A stretch of 61,984 nucleotides of DNA, from NCBI GenBank assembly GCA_002471575.1, contig DKQG01000019.1, positions 1 through 61,984 of the forward strand. The letters run 5' to 3'. The notes under the pieces are model-generated. The model had not been told where the DNA came from. It ran no database searches and was given only the letters and a program-made list of their open reading frames with translations. The translations under genes and the position numbers were made by a program. The stretch is from Alphaproteobacteria bacterium UBA7314. Its GTDB lineage: Bacteria > Pseudomonadota > Alphaproteobacteria > MPNO01 > UBA830. Below are positions 33,755 through 43,228 of the stretch, in pieces. Each line of letters begins with the position of its first letter. The first letter of the stretch is position 1.

Positions 33755-35533
33755 TCAGATATCAGCGTAGGTATGCGTTTCGGCTTTGCCGCCCGGATGC
33801 ACTACGGCCCCTTCCCGCGCGTTTCCGACCGTCTGTGCATAGCGCCATAGCGCGCCCGATTGATAGTCATGCTTGCGGGGCTTCCATTTCTTGCGGCGGC
33901 GTTCCAGTTCGGCCTTGGAAAGCTTGACGTTCAGCTTGCCTTTCTCGGCATCGATCGAAATGATATCGCCGTTCTTCAAAAGGCCGATCGGTCCGCCCAC
34001 GGCAGCTTCTGGCCCGACGTGGCCGATGCAGAAACCGCGGGTGCCGCCCGAAAAACGGCCATCGGTGATCAGTGCGACCTTATCGCCCATGCCAAGACCA
34101 TAAAGCGCCGCCGTAGTCGACAGCATTTCCCGCATACCCGGACCGCCTTTAGGCCCTTCGTATCGGATGACGATCACGTCTCCTTCCTTGATTTTCCTCT
34201 TTACGACCGCTTCGAATGCCTCTTCCTCGCAGTCGAAAACCCTTGCGGGGCCTTCGAACGTCAGCTTGTCGTCCATGCCGGCCACCTTGACGATGGCACC
34301 CTCCGGCGCAAGCGTACCTTTTAGGCCGACAACTCCACCGGTCGGTGAAAGCGCGTCTTTGACCCGGTAAAAGACTTTCTGCTTTTCCGGGAATTTCACT
34401 TTGGCGTGGTTCTGTTTCAGGGTTTTCCCGGTAACGGTCATGCAGTCACCATGTAATAGGCCGTTATCCAGCAGTTCTTTGATAACGACGGGAACGCCAC
34501 CGGCACGGTACATGTCGGTTGCAGTATAGGTCCCACCCGGCATCAGGTCGGCAAGGTATGGGGTTTTCTTAAAGATGCGCGCGACGTCGTCGAGGGTGAA
34601 TTTTATTCCCGCTTCATGGGCGATCGCCGGCAGGTGAAGCCCTGCGTTGGTCGACCCACCCGTGGCCGCGACCACGACTGCGGCGTTTTCCAAGGACTCA
34701 CGGGTCACGATATCGCGCGGCCGAATGTTCTTGGCGAGCAGATCCATAACCGCGACACCGGATGCCCTGACCATGTCGTCGCGGGATTTGTAGGCCGCGG
34801 GTGCACCGGACGACGTCGGCAACGCAATTCCCATCGCTTCGGCGACGCAGGCCATCGTGTTTGCCGTGAATTGGCCACCGCAGGATCCCTCGCACGGACA
34901 GGCGACGCTTTCCAGTTCCTGAAGTTCGCCTGCACTCATTTTACCTGCCGCGTACTGTCCGACGCCCTCGAACACGTCTACCACTGTGACGTCCTTACCC
35001 TGAAACTTACCTGGTAGTATGGTGCCGCCATAAACGAAGACCGACGGCACGTTCAGGCGAACCATCGACATCATCATTCCTGGCAGGGATTTATCGCACC
35101 CGGCAAGGCCGACGAGAGCGTCGTAGCAATGACCGCGCATGGTCAGCTCCACCGAGTCCGCGATGATTTCCCGAGAAACCAGGGACGATTTCATGCCTTC
35201 ATGGCCCATGGCGATCCCGTCCGTGACGGTGATCGTGGTAAATTCACGGGGTGTGCCGCCGGCGGCTTTTACACCGCGCTTCGCTGCCTGCGCCTGACGC
35301 GACAGCGAGATATTACAGGGCGCGGCCTCGTTCCAGCAGGTCGCGACGCCGACCAAGGGTTGCGCGATTTCCTTTTCCGTTAACCCCATCGCGTAGAGAT
35401 AACTGCGGTGCGGCGCCCGTTCGGGGCCGACTGTGGTATGCCGGCTTGGCAACTTGTTTTTGTTGAACTTGCGTTTGGCTTTTTTCGCCGGCTTATTCGT
35501 GGCGCGCTTCGCGGCACCCGATCCGTCGGGCAT
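33755..35533 (-). CDS. ilvD: Dihydroxy-acid dehydratase
   Basis: IlvD dehydrates 2,3-dihydroxy-isovalerate and -methylvalerate in valine/isoleucine synthesis. The 592 residues carry the Fe-S cysteines in GLAGCDKSLPGMMM and CPCEGSCGGQFTANTMACV, and the C-terminal SGGTRGFCIGHVGPEAAVGGPI motif. A lysine-rich N-terminal extension (about 25 residues) precedes the family start region. The ATG at 35533 is preceded by AGGAG; a longer reading from 35593 is not needed. Confidence 0.96.
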   Translation of the reverse strand: MPDGSGAAKRATNKPAKKAKRKFNKNKLPSRHTTVGPERAPHRSYLYAMGLTEKEIAQPLVGVATCWNEAAPCNISLSRQAQAAKRGVKAAGGTPREFTTITVTDGIAMGHEGMKSSLVSREIIADSVELTMRGHCYDALVGLAGCDKSLPGMMMSMVRLNVPSVFVYGGTILPGKFQGKDVTVVDVFEGVGQYAAGKMSAGELQELESVACPCEGSCGGQFTANTMACVAEAMGIALPTSSGAPAAYKSRDDMVRASGVAVMDLLAKNIRPRDIVTRESLENAAVVVAATGGSTNAGLHLPAIAHEAGIKFTLDDVARIFKKTPYLADLMPGGTYTATDMYRAGGVPVVIKELLDNGLLHGDCMTVTGKTLKQNHAKVKFPEKQKVFYRVKDALSPTGGVVGLKGTLAPEGAIVKVAGMDDKLTFEGPARVFDCEEEAFEAVVKRKIKEGDVIVIRYEGPKGGPGMREMLSTTAALYGLGMGDKVALITDGRFSGGTRGFCIGHVGPEAAVGGPIGLLKNGDIISIDAEKGKLNVKLSKAELERRRKKWKPRKHDYQSGALWRYAQTVGNAREGAVVHPGGKAETHTYADI

Positions 35534-35620
35534 GTCAGTCTCCTGTCGGTATAGTGTTGGGGCGGACAATAGTCCTGTCAGCGCATCCTGCATAGATTAG
35601 GATCAAGTTCTGGCGCGGTT

Positions 35621-36520
35621 TTAGGACAGATACCCTGCGTCCCGGTATGCCTGCAGCGCTCCTGGATGAAGGGGTGTGCCGCCGAACTCTATCGCGGCGG
35701 TGCCATCGGATTTCAATGGTTCGAATATGCTGTCGAGCCCTTCAAACAGCGGGTTGATTTCGGCCAATTCTTCGAGGTTTGCGAGCATGGTTGCTACGAA
35801 CTGCCGGACGATCTCTGCATCGGTGCTTTCGTGTGCCGCAACGATATTGACGACGGCAAGCTGCTCCGTCTTCCGTTCAACACCCCTGAAAAAGCCTGAC
35901 GGCATTGTCATCGGCCTGTAATAATCGACACAGTCGAGTATCGCCGCAAGATCGGGGGAATCGTATTCAAGCACGCAAACATCCATCCGTTCGCTGATTT
36001 CGCGCATCACGGCGTTGGGATACGGACATTGCCACTGCGCATCCACGTCGCCGGCCTCCAGCGCCTTGCCGCCGTCTTCGAAGGACAGATAGACCGGCGT
36101 GAAATCGTCAAATGAAATACCGAGGACGCCAAACATGGTGTGAATGTGTTGAACCATCCCGCTGCCTTCGGGCCCGATCGACACGCGTTTTCCGATGAGG
36201 TCCCGAACGTTTCCTAGCCCCGCATCAGCGCGGGCGATAAAAAACATCGCCCCGGAATTTGCTGGCGCAACCATTCGGATCCCGACCGGCCCTTCAAACG
36301 GCGCATCCCCACGATACGCACGGCCGATCCAATTTGAGGCCATGAAGCCGAACTCGATCAACCTAGAATCGAGCCGGCGCGCATTTTCGATGCTGGCCTG
36401 TTCTGCATCCAGAATATCGGAAGCGACCCCGCAATCGCGTTCAAGTAAGGTCGCAATGGCCTCTCCCTCGGTCCAGAAGGTTCCGCCTTTCTCGGAGGTT
36501 CCGATTCTTATCCGTGTCAT
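35621..36520 (-). CDS. TAXI-family (TRAP) solute-binding-like protein without signal peptide
   Basis: 299 residues resembling TAXI-type TRAP solute receptors: RIGTSEKGGTFWTEGEAIATLLE at the N-terminus, then DLIGKRVSIGPEGSGMVQH, FEDGGKALEAGDVDAQ and the C-terminal GGTPLHPGALQAYRDAGYL. TAXI receptors normally carry a signal peptide and sit beside a fused permease; here mature-type sequence begins within 3 residues of the Met and no permease is present. The protein may be cytoplasmic, with a sensing or ligand-carrying role (inference). The start at 36520 is supported by GGAGAGGGAG upstream. Confidence 0.75.
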   Translation of the reverse strand: MTRIRIGTSEKGGTFWTEGEAIATLLERDCGVASDILDAEQASIENARRLDSRLIEFGFMASNWIGRAYRGDAPFEGPVGIRMVAPANSGAMFFIARADAGLGNVRDLIGKRVSIGPEGSGMVQHIHTMFGVLGISFDDFTPVYLSFEDGGKALEAGDVDAQWQCPYPNAVMREISERMDVCVLEYDSPDLAAILDCVDYYRPMTMPSGFFRGVERKTEQLAVVNIVAAHESTDAEIVRQFVATMLANLEELAEINPLFEGLDSIFEPLKSDGTAAIEFGGTPLHPGALQAYRDAGYLS

Positions 36521-36551
36521 TTTCTCTTTTTCTCCCTCTCCGTCTGTCACC

Positions 36552-37020
36552 GATCCACGCGGAAAGCGTTGAATTCTGACGCCAGAACCAGAATGGCGCC
36601 CACTATATAGAAAATGATCATCGACGAAATCACGACGCTGGGGCTTCCGTAAATCCCGGAATAGGACGCAAAGCTCTCAAGGTAGAAAGAAAAAAGTTTA
36701 ATCGCGTCTGTCAACAGAAGGCACGCCGCGATACCGCCTGGAACAACATCCCAGAGCCGCGGGCAAGGGTCGGAAAAACGTGGAACAGCGAAATCGCGAA
36801 CATCGAGAGATTCTCGACGCCCAACTGTATAGTCGCCTTAACTGGCCTGCCCCAGCAGATTGAACAGAAACACAATGAAGGGCAAAAGATTTATCGCCGC
36901 GATTTACACAAGGTAGCAGGTGGAGGCTAGGCCGCTATCTTCCATGAAACAGACGATCAGATCATAGGAGAACCGAAGTGCTGCCGGCAGCGAGCGGCTG
37001 ATCGCTGACTGCGTCGGTAA
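36552..37020 (-). pseudogene. YihY/BrkB-family membrane protein remnant
   Basis: Minus-strand fragments in shifting frames: LRFSYDLIVCFMEDSGLAS and AAINLLPFIVFLFNLLGQ (about 36841-36990, with stop codons), NLSMFAISLFHVFPT (about 36765-36830, another frame), then CPRLWDVVPGGIAACLLLTD and ASYSGIYGSPSVVISSMIIF to a TGA at 36552-36554. The order matches the N-terminal and C-terminal ends of YihY/BrkB inner-membrane proteins (about 280 residues), with the middle deleted and at least two frameshifts. It lies tightly behind valS. Confidence 0.75.
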
Positions 37021-37024
37021 GGAC

Positions 37025-39694
37025 TTAAAGCGTCGAGAGCCGGTTCAGCGCTTCCGATAGCTTGTCGTGCGACTGCCTGTACTCGGCCGCCCTCTCGCGC
37101 TGTTCCTCGACGACTTCCGGCGGGGCTTTCGCAATGAAATTCATATTCTCCAGCTTTTTTTCGATTTTGCCGATTTCGCCTTCGACCTTGCTGATTTCTT
37201 TTTTCAGCCGGCTAGTCTCCTTTGAAATGTCGATTACGTCGCCCACGGCAAGCGCGGCAGTGGCTTCGTCCACCACCACCTGTACAGTGCCGGAGGACGG
37301 TACTTCTTCTACAAGCTCGACGCTGACAAGCCTCGCAAGGCGCCGGAGCAGCGTATCGTGCGTTTTAAGGCGTGCCTGTGTCGCATCCGACGTTCCAGCC
37401 ACAGTCACGGCAAGTTCCGCTTTCGGCGGGACGTTCATTTCGGAGCGGACCGTCCGGATTGCGCCGATCATTCGGATCAGCCAAGCCATTTCTTCCTCCG
37501 CTTCCGGCGAACGCAGCGGGTCGCCGAGATCGGGCCAGCTGCTGTCTATTAATAAACCGTCTCGCCCCCGCTCCGGGGCAAGTTGTTCCCAGAGTTCCTC
37601 AGTTACGAACGGCATAATCGGATGGAGAAATTTCAGCAGTTGCTCGAGCACCCAAGACGTCGTCGCCCGGACTTCGGCCTGAGACCTCTCATCGCCGTTC
37701 TGCAGGATCGGTTTGGTGAATTCGAGATACCAGTCGCAGAACTGGTGCCAGGCGAATTGGTAGCCGACCTGTGCTGCGTCGTTAAAGCGATAGCCTTCCA
37801 GCGCCTGTGAAATATCCGCGCCGGCCCGGGCGGTTTCGCCGACGATCCACTTATTGACCGTGAGCCCGCACGCTGCAGGATCGAAATCGGTGACCGAGCT
37901 ACATCCGTTAATCTGGGTGAACCGCGCAGCGTTCCAGATTTTCGTCACGAAGTTCCGGTATCCTTCTATACGACCCGCCGACAGCTTGATGTCTCTGCCC
38001 TGCGCGGCAAGCGCGGTTAGAGTGAAGCGCAACGCATCGGCGCCGTACTGGTCGATTAGCTCGAGCGGGTCCATGACGTTGCCCTTGCTCTTCGACATTT
38101 TCTGTCCATCCTCGTCGCGGACAAGCGCGTGGATGTATACGTCGCGGAACGGGACCACGCCGTCTCTGAAATGGAGCCCCATCATGATCATCCGGGCGAC
38201 CCAGAAGAAAATGATATCGAACCCGGTGACCAGAACGCTGGTCGGATAGTGATGCGCAAGCTCGGGTGTTTCTTCTGGCCAGCCAAGAGTCGAAAACGGC
38301 CACAGCGCGGACGAGAACCATGTATCGAGCACGTCGGGATCGCGTTCCAGCTCGACGGGTTTGCCGTAATGCTCATCGGCCACGGCCTGAGCTTCTTCTT
38401 CCGTCATCTCCACGAAAATTTCTCCGTCGGGTCCGTACCAGGCCGGGATCTGATGCCCCCACCAAATCTGACGGGAAACGCACCACGGCTGAATGTTCCG
38501 CATCCATTCGAAATAGGTGTTTTCCCAGTGTTTGGGTACAAACCGGATGTCGCCTTTTTCAACCGCCTCTATCGCCGGTTTCGCAAGCGTCTCCGCATCC
38601 ACGAACCATTGATCCGTGAGACGGGGTTCGATTACGACGCCGGATCGGTCGCCGTAAGGGACTGCCATCGGGTTGTCTTCGATCTTCTCGAGCAGTCCGA
38701 GGGAGTCCATTTCTTCGACGACCCTTTTCCGTGCGTCTTCTCTCGTCAGGCCCCTCAGGTGTTCTGGCACCTCCTCATTCAGCTTTGCGTCGATATCGAA
38801 GATGCTGATCATTGGAAGTTCGTGACGCTTGCCGACCTCAAAATCGTTGAAGTCGTGCGCCGGCGTTATTTTCACTGCTCCAGATCCTTTTTCGGGATCG
38901 GAATATTCGTCGGCAACGATCGGTATCGGACGGCCGACGATTGGCAGGACAACGTTCTTCCCGACCAGATCGGCATAGCGGTCGTCTTCCGGGTGAACCG
39001 CGACGGCGGTATCCCCCAGCATCGTCTCTGGCCGGGTGGTGGCGACGGTGATGAAACTGCCGTTGTCTCCCTCGACGGGATATTTGAAATACCAGAGGTT
39101 TCCGTTTATCTCGCGCTGTTCCACCTCAAGATCGGAAATAGCGGTGTGCAGCTTGGGATCCCAGTTCACCAAGCGTTTGTCACGATAAATCAGGCCTTCC
39201 TTGCGTAGGGTTACAAAGACCTTTCGGACGGCGGCAGACAGACCGTCATCCATAGTGAAGCGTTCGCGCTGCCAGTCGCAGGATGCACCAAGACGACGAA
39301 GTTGACCGATGATCGTGCCGCCGGACTCCGCTTTCCACTCCCAGACACGATCCATGAAAGCATCGCGACCAAGGTCATGGCGGGTCTTGCCGTCCTCGGC
39401 AAGCTGTCGCTCGACGACCATCTGGGTGGCGATACCGGCGTGGTCAGTGCCCGGCTGCCAAAGAACATCCCTCCCGCGCAGGCGTTCGAACCGCGCCAAT
39501 ATATCCTGCAGTGTATTGTTGAGCGCATGGCCCATGTGCAGGCTGCCGGTCACGTTCGGCGGCGGTATAACGATGGAGTACGAGGCGTTTGTGGCCTCTG
39601 CGCTGCGGGTATGCCCGCACCCAAACGATCCGTTTTCTTCCCATTGTGCGTAAATCCGTGCCTCGACGGCGTCGGGCTGATAGGTCTTTTGCAT
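37025..39694 (-). CDS. valS: Valyl-tRNA synthetase
   Basis: Class I synthetase for tRNA-Val. The 889 residues show PPPNVTGSLHMGHALNNTLQD (HIGH-type HMGH), the GTDHAGIATQ motif, an editing domain with TTRPETMLGDTAVAV, the KMSKS loop DGQKMSKSKGNVMDP, and a C-terminal coiled-coil arm (EISKVEGEIGKIEKKLENM). The start MQKTYQPDAVEARIY at 39694 is the family start. Downstream is the YihY remnant, upstream popZ. Confidence 0.97.
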   Translation of the reverse strand: MQKTYQPDAVEARIYAQWEENGSFGCGHTRSAEATNASYSIVIPPPNVTGSLHMGHALNNTLQDILARFERLRGRDVLWQPGTDHAGIATQMVVERQLAEDGKTRHDLGRDAFMDRVWEWKAESGGTIIGQLRRLGASCDWQRERFTMDDGLSAAVRKVFVTLRKEGLIYRDKRLVNWDPKLHTAISDLEVEQREINGNLWYFKYPVEGDNGSFITVATTRPETMLGDTAVAVHPEDDRYADLVGKNVVLPIVGRPIPIVADEYSDPEKGSGAVKITPAHDFNDFEVGKRHELPMISIFDIDAKLNEEVPEHLRGLTREDARKRVVEEMDSLGLLEKIEDNPMAVPYGDRSGVVIEPRLTDQWFVDAETLAKPAIEAVEKGDIRFVPKHWENTYFEWMRNIQPWCVSRQIWWGHQIPAWYGPDGEIFVEMTEEEAQAVADEHYGKPVELERDPDVLDTWFSSALWPFSTLGWPEETPELAHHYPTSVLVTGFDIIFFWVARMIMMGLHFRDGVVPFRDVYIHALVRDEDGQKMSKSKGNVMDPLELIDQYGADALRFTLTALAAQGRDIKLSAGRIEGYRNFVTKIWNAARFTQINGCSSVTDFDPAACGLTVNKWIVGETARAGADISQALEGYRFNDAAQVGYQFAWHQFCDWYLEFTKPILQNGDERSQAEVRATTSWVLEQLLKFLHPIMPFVTEELWEQLAPERGRDGLLIDSSWPDLGDPLRSPEAEEEMAWLIRMIGAIRTVRSEMNVPPKAELAVTVAGTSDATQARLKTHDTLLRRLARLVSVELVEEVPSSGTVQVVVDEATAALAVGDVIDISKETSRLKKEISKVEGEIGKIEKKLENMNFIAKAPPEVVEEQRERAAEYRQSHDKLSEALNRLSTL

Positions 39695-39837
39695 CGTTAT
39701 CCCAAAGATAATTTGCCGCCGGCCGCACCAATGAGCCGACAATTCGTAACGTTGTCGAAGCTAGCGACAACGTGCTCGAATTCAAGGGCTTAATTTCTGA
39801 TTGGATCGACGTCCGGTCTTTGGCGCCGCGGCCCAAT

Positions 39838-40419
39838 TTAGCGCTGCGAAATTTCCTCCGCCTCTCGCGTGAGACGCTCGATTTCCCGGCTGACCAGCCG
39901 CTCAACTAGGGCCGGCAGGTTGTCGTCCAGCCATTCCCGGATCATCGGCCTCATAACCTCCTTGACGAGATCTTCGATAGTTCTTGCTCCGATACTGGGA
40001 TCCACCGCGCGCCGATGGTTATTGACGGCGGCGGCAAGTCCCGAGAGCGCAGAGACCGATTCCATGCCCGGTATCTCGGAGACCAGTTTTTCGGCTGCGA
40101 CCGCCTCGGCGGCAGCTTCGATAACAGGCTCCGGTTCAGGTTTTCCCTCGGCGTCGATCATTTCCAGCCCGACGTCTTCTTCCTCGACCGGTTCCTCGGA
40201 TACTTCTTCGCCCGTCTTGAGATTCACCACGGTCCCGTCATCCTGAACCTCGTCCGTGAGCTCCAGCACCCCTTCTTCGTGCCCCGCTGGCGGTTCGGGT
40301 TCGGGTTTCAGCCCAGGTTGTTCCGCTGTGTCTTCTTCTCCGTCTTCCGAGATAATGCGCCGGATAGACGCGAGTATCTCTTCCATTGACGGTTCTTGTT
40401 CAGCGTTCGGGTCGCTCAT
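39838..40419 (-). CDS. popZ: Polar organizing protein PopZ
   Basis: PopZ self-assembles at the cell pole and anchors the chromosome centromere in alphaproteobacteria. The 193 residues have the family layout: N-terminal helix EPSMEEILASIRRIISEDG, a long acidic Pro/Glu-rich spacer (about 30-110), and a C-terminal oligomerisation region (IEDLVKEVMRPMIREWLDDN, LPALVERLVSREIERL). The gene is next to valS, as in many Rhodospirillales, and upstream of it lies tolC on the same strand. Confidence 0.93.
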   Translation of the reverse strand: MSDPNAEQEPSMEEILASIRRIISEDGEEDTAEQPGLKPEPEPPAGHEEGVLELTDEVQDDGTVVNLKTGEEVSEEPVEEEDVGLEMIDAEGKPEPEPVIEAAAEAVAAEKLVSEIPGMESVSALSGLAAAVNNHRRAVDPSIGARTIEDLVKEVMRPMIREWLDDNLPALVERLVSREIERLTREAEEISQR

Positions 40420-40524
40420 AGAACGACTACCCCCAATTAGGACGAAAGGTTATCGATTAGTTGACGGTAAACGATAAACCAAAATTAAACAAAAATCTTT
40501 CTGTGTAGGCCCGCAAAATGGCGG

Positions 40525-41901
40525 TTATTTGCCGTCATCGGCGGTCAGACCCCACCATTTGCCCCGTACGCGGCGATAATGTGTCTCCGGATTGTATAAA
40601 TCCACCGGCAAACTGAGTTTCGCAGCAGTAAGCTCGCCAACCGCCCGGCGCAGCTGGTAAGTCGCAACCAGTTCATCGCGCATCGACCGCGCGAGGCCAA
40701 CCCGGGCATCCAGGAGTTCCTGTTCTGCATCGAGAACATCAAGCAATGTTCGAGATCCGACGTTGGCTTCTTCGCGAACGCCTTCAAGGGCGATCTCGGC
40801 CGCCTGCACCGCGGAACTTAAGGCCTGGATCTGGGCGCGGCCCGTTTCGAGAACCTGCCAAGCTTCCGTTGCGTCTTCGGTCGCGTCGCGAACCGCTTGG
40901 TTGAATTCGTCCCGGCGCTGCAACACCACCTGTTTGGCGGCACGAACCCTCGACGAAACGGACCCGGACGCGTAAAGCGGCATCGATATCTGGGCCGTTA
41001 CCGACAATGTCTGCGCTTCACTGCGCCGCGTGGATGTTTCCTCACTGATCCGGGCAGAGCCGTTTAAAGTCAGCGTCGGCAGCAATTCGCCGGTTATTTC
41101 TTGAACATTATTTTGCGCCGCTTTTTCGATGAAACGGGTCTGGATAACGCCGAAATTACTGGATTTCGCGCGGTCTACGGATTCCTGCAGCGATGTCGGC
41201 AGATCGGTTAGCGGTTGCGCCGGTTCCAATAACTTCGGCAATTCGCCAACAGCGTTTTCGTATGCCGCCCGCGAATCCGTCAGGCTGCCTTCCGCTGAAA
41301 TCCGGTCTGCGCGGGCACGGGAAAATCGCGATTCAGCCTGGGATACATCGGTGCGGGTTACTTCCCCAACACCAAACCGGTCTTTTGTCGCTTCGAGCTG
41401 ACGTTGCAGGACCCGTTCGTTGTTCTTGTTGAGCTTTAGCACCGCCTGGTCCCTGACGACATCCGCATAGGCCGTCGCCGCGCTCAGCAATACCGATTGC
41501 TCGACAGAGGCCAGACGTGCGCGATCGGCCCTGACGTTGTTATCTGCTTCATTGGTTGCGGCAACGGTTCGCCCGCCGCGATAAAGATGCTGGGTCACCG
41601 TCAGGGTGCCAATCACAGGATCGGTTACCTCACCTTCTTTGTTGGCGGGCCCTGTAGTTGTACTGTCGGATCTTTTCCAGCCGTAGCTGCCGCTGACCTG
41701 CAGGGTAGGACGCCAATTGGACAACGCTTGGGTGACCCCTTCATCGGTTGCCCGTAGCCGGGCGCGCTCTGCCCGCAACGTCGGGTTTTCCTCATACGCC
41801 CTGACCAGGGTCTCTTCTAGTGTTTGGGACGATGCCCCTCCAGCGGGAAGAACGCCTGCGACGGCAATCGCCAGCGAAAAACATATTTTTGAGTAATTCA
41901 T
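40525..41901 (-). CDS. tolC: TolC-family outer membrane efflux/secretion protein
   Basis: A 458-residue outer membrane channel for type I secretion or tripartite efflux. It has an N-terminal signal peptide (CFSLAIAVAGVLPAGGASS), then two repeated helix/strand units: LEETLVRAYEENPTLRAERARL and EARRSEAQTLSVTAQISMPLY-like segments with the turn GVGEVTRTDVSQAESRF and later VGSRTLLDVLDAEQELLDARV, the canonical TolC motifs. The start at 41901 shares one base with the preceding methyltransferase stop (TGATG). No ABC transporter or membrane-fusion gene is adjacent. Confidence 0.92.
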   Translation of the reverse strand: MNYSKICFSLAIAVAGVLPAGGASSQTLEETLVRAYEENPTLRAERARLRATDEGVTQALSNWRPTLQVSGSYGWKRSDSTTTGPANKEGEVTDPVIGTLTVTQHLYRGGRTVAATNEADNNVRADRARLASVEQSVLLSAATAYADVVRDQAVLKLNKNNERVLQRQLEATKDRFGVGEVTRTDVSQAESRFSRARADRISAEGSLTDSRAAYENAVGELPKLLEPAQPLTDLPTSLQESVDRAKSSNFGVIQTRFIEKAAQNNVQEITGELLPTLTLNGSARISEETSTRRSEAQTLSVTAQISMPLYASGSVSSRVRAAKQVVLQRRDEFNQAVRDATEDATEAWQVLETGRAQIQALSSAVQAAEIALEGVREEANVGSRTLLDVLDAEQELLDARVGLARSMRDELVATYQLRRAVGELTAAKLSLPVDLYNPETHYRRVRGKWWGLTADDGK

Positions 41902-42557
41902 CAGAAAGAAAACCCTGCTTCGCGTTGAAGCTCGGGAAGCCCTGGAATATTGGCATCGAACAGAGACCTGTTCGACACGTGCCCGTTCTGCTTGGTCCAG
42001 AGCCGAGCCGAACCGACACCGGATTTGCCAACCGTAACTGCACATAGCCGTCCGCCTTCGGCCAGCTGTTCGAACAGCGTGTCCGGCACGTCACTACAGG
42101 CACCGTTCACAATTATCACGTCGTACGGTGCCTGATCTGGCCAGCCGTATTCAATGGGTCCCTGCTCTACCACCACGTTATCCATCCCAAGTTCCATCAT
42201 CAGTTCCGATGATTTTCGAACCAAATCGGAATTGCACTCAACCGCAACGACTGCGCGCGCGATCCGGCTAAGCACCGCCGCCGAATATCCCGACCCGCTC
42301 GCGACATCGAGTACCACGTCGTCGGCATCGATTTCAGTCGTCTGGATCATGCGCGCCAGTATCATGGGTTCGACCATGCACCTTCCGGCACCGAGCGGAA
42401 TGTCCTCGTCGATATAGGCCAGTGCCGAACGGTCGTCCGGTGTGAAATTCTCCCTCGGGATCTCGCCCATTGCCGCGAGGATACGGTCGTCCGTGACCTT
42501 GTTGGTCCGAAGCTGGGTATCCACCATTGTCTGCCTGAGGCTCTCAAAATCTGGCAT
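41901..42557 (-). CDS. PIMT-like methyltransferase upstream of tolC
   Basis: 218 residues of the protein-isoaspartate methyltransferase family with SAM motif LDVASGSGYSAAVLSRIAR and VECNSDL. The usual substrate-loop GSGQTISQP is replaced by GAGRCMVEP, which argues against ordinary isoaspartate repair; the true pcm lies at 20522. Coupling to a TolC gene is a recurring arrangement in alphaproteobacteria. The target is unknown. The start at 42557 follows the family N-terminus MPDFESLRQTMVDTQLR. Confidence 0.85.
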   Translation of the reverse strand: MPDFESLRQTMVDTQLRTNKVTDDRILAAMGEIPRENFTPDDRSALAYIDEDIPLGAGRCMVEPMILARMIQTTEIDADDVVLDVASGSGYSAAVLSRIARAVVAVECNSDLVRKSSELMMELGMDNVVVEQGPIEYGWPDQAPYDVIIVNGACSDVPDTLFEQLAEGGRLCAVTVGKSGVGSARLWTKQNGHVSNRSLFDANIPGLPELQREAGFSF

Positions 42558-42718
42558 CTGCCAATATTCGCTTCCTGGTTTAACCCTGTCACTCCGAGCG
42601 ATAATTCTCGCACGAATCTTGTTACCTGCGGGCAAATTGTACGTCGAAGGCTATAAGCGCGTTAAGTATAATACCCCGTGTGTGGCGGCAACTACATTTC
42701 CAAGTGAGAATCCGGATG

Positions 42719-42747
42719 TTGACCGGCATTGGTACCGCGCTTATATA
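42719..42747 (+). promoter_or_regulatory. Sigma70-type promoter of tRNA-Cys
   Basis: TTGACC (42719-42724) and TATATA (42742-42747) are 17 bases apart and about 20 bases upstream of the tRNA-Cys 5' end. Confidence 0.75.
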
Positions 42748-42766
42748 GCCCGCCTTGTCCCCTCAA

Positions 42767-42840
42767 GGCCCGGTGGGAGAGAGGCTATCCAGCGGATTGC
42801 AAATCCGTGTACAGCGGTTCGAATCCGCTCCGGGCCTCCA
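42767..42840 (+). tRNA. tRNA-Cys(GCA)
   Basis: 74-base cloverleaf: acceptor stem GGCCCGG/CCGGGCC, anticodon arm CGGAT-TGCAAAT-CCG with anticodon GCA, T arm GCGGTTCGAATCCGC, discriminator T (U73, typical of tRNA-Cys) and encoded CCA. The 3' end is reused as an attachment site (see the mobile element at 42825). Confidence 0.95.
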
Positions 42841-42847
42841 ATACCTG

Positions 42848-42967
42848 TCAGCGATCCCTTATTTTCTGGGATTTAGTTGCGGGGTAGGATACTTTTTCAG
42901 CAACAGGTAGGACACTTTTGTTTTCGAGACGTTCTAGTCCACTCGTTGCTATATCTCTTTTATTCGC
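42848..42967 (-). pseudogene. Integrase C-terminal tail remnant at tRNA-Cys
   Basis: The minus strand reads ANKRDIATSGLERLENKSV and on to a TGA at 42850-42848, with a stop codon directly upstream. The ANK...TSGLER part matches the tail of the better preserved integrase remnant at 52278-52589 (EANKTKLETSGLERI). Only the end beyond the nucleophile Tyr remains. Immediately upstream (minus) a short frame MKVTTF-stop-NVIFQNGDITIGVWLDI ends at about 42963; it looks coding but is broken. Confidence 0.55.
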
Positions 42968-43228
42968 CTATTCGGGTTAATAGCTCCTCAGCTTCGAGAA
43001 TATCTAGCCAAACGCCGATTGTAATATCGCCGTTCTGAAATATTACATTTTAAAAGGTCGTAACCTTCATAGCTTGGGGCTCAAGTAAGAGAAAACCCCG
43101 GAGTATTGTGATGGTCGCACCCATACTCACGCGCCTTTCTCAAATTTTTCCTCTCTAGCGTCCTTCACCTTTCCTGCCGCTTATTCAGAGGAATTCGGTC
43201 TGCCACGAAATACCGCAGCCACCAAATA

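Noticed and set aside
38129..39208. 359-codon plus-strand frame opposite valS
   Set aside because: It lies entirely within a confident valS gene on the other strand and has no family features; long antisense frames are common in G+C-rich genes.
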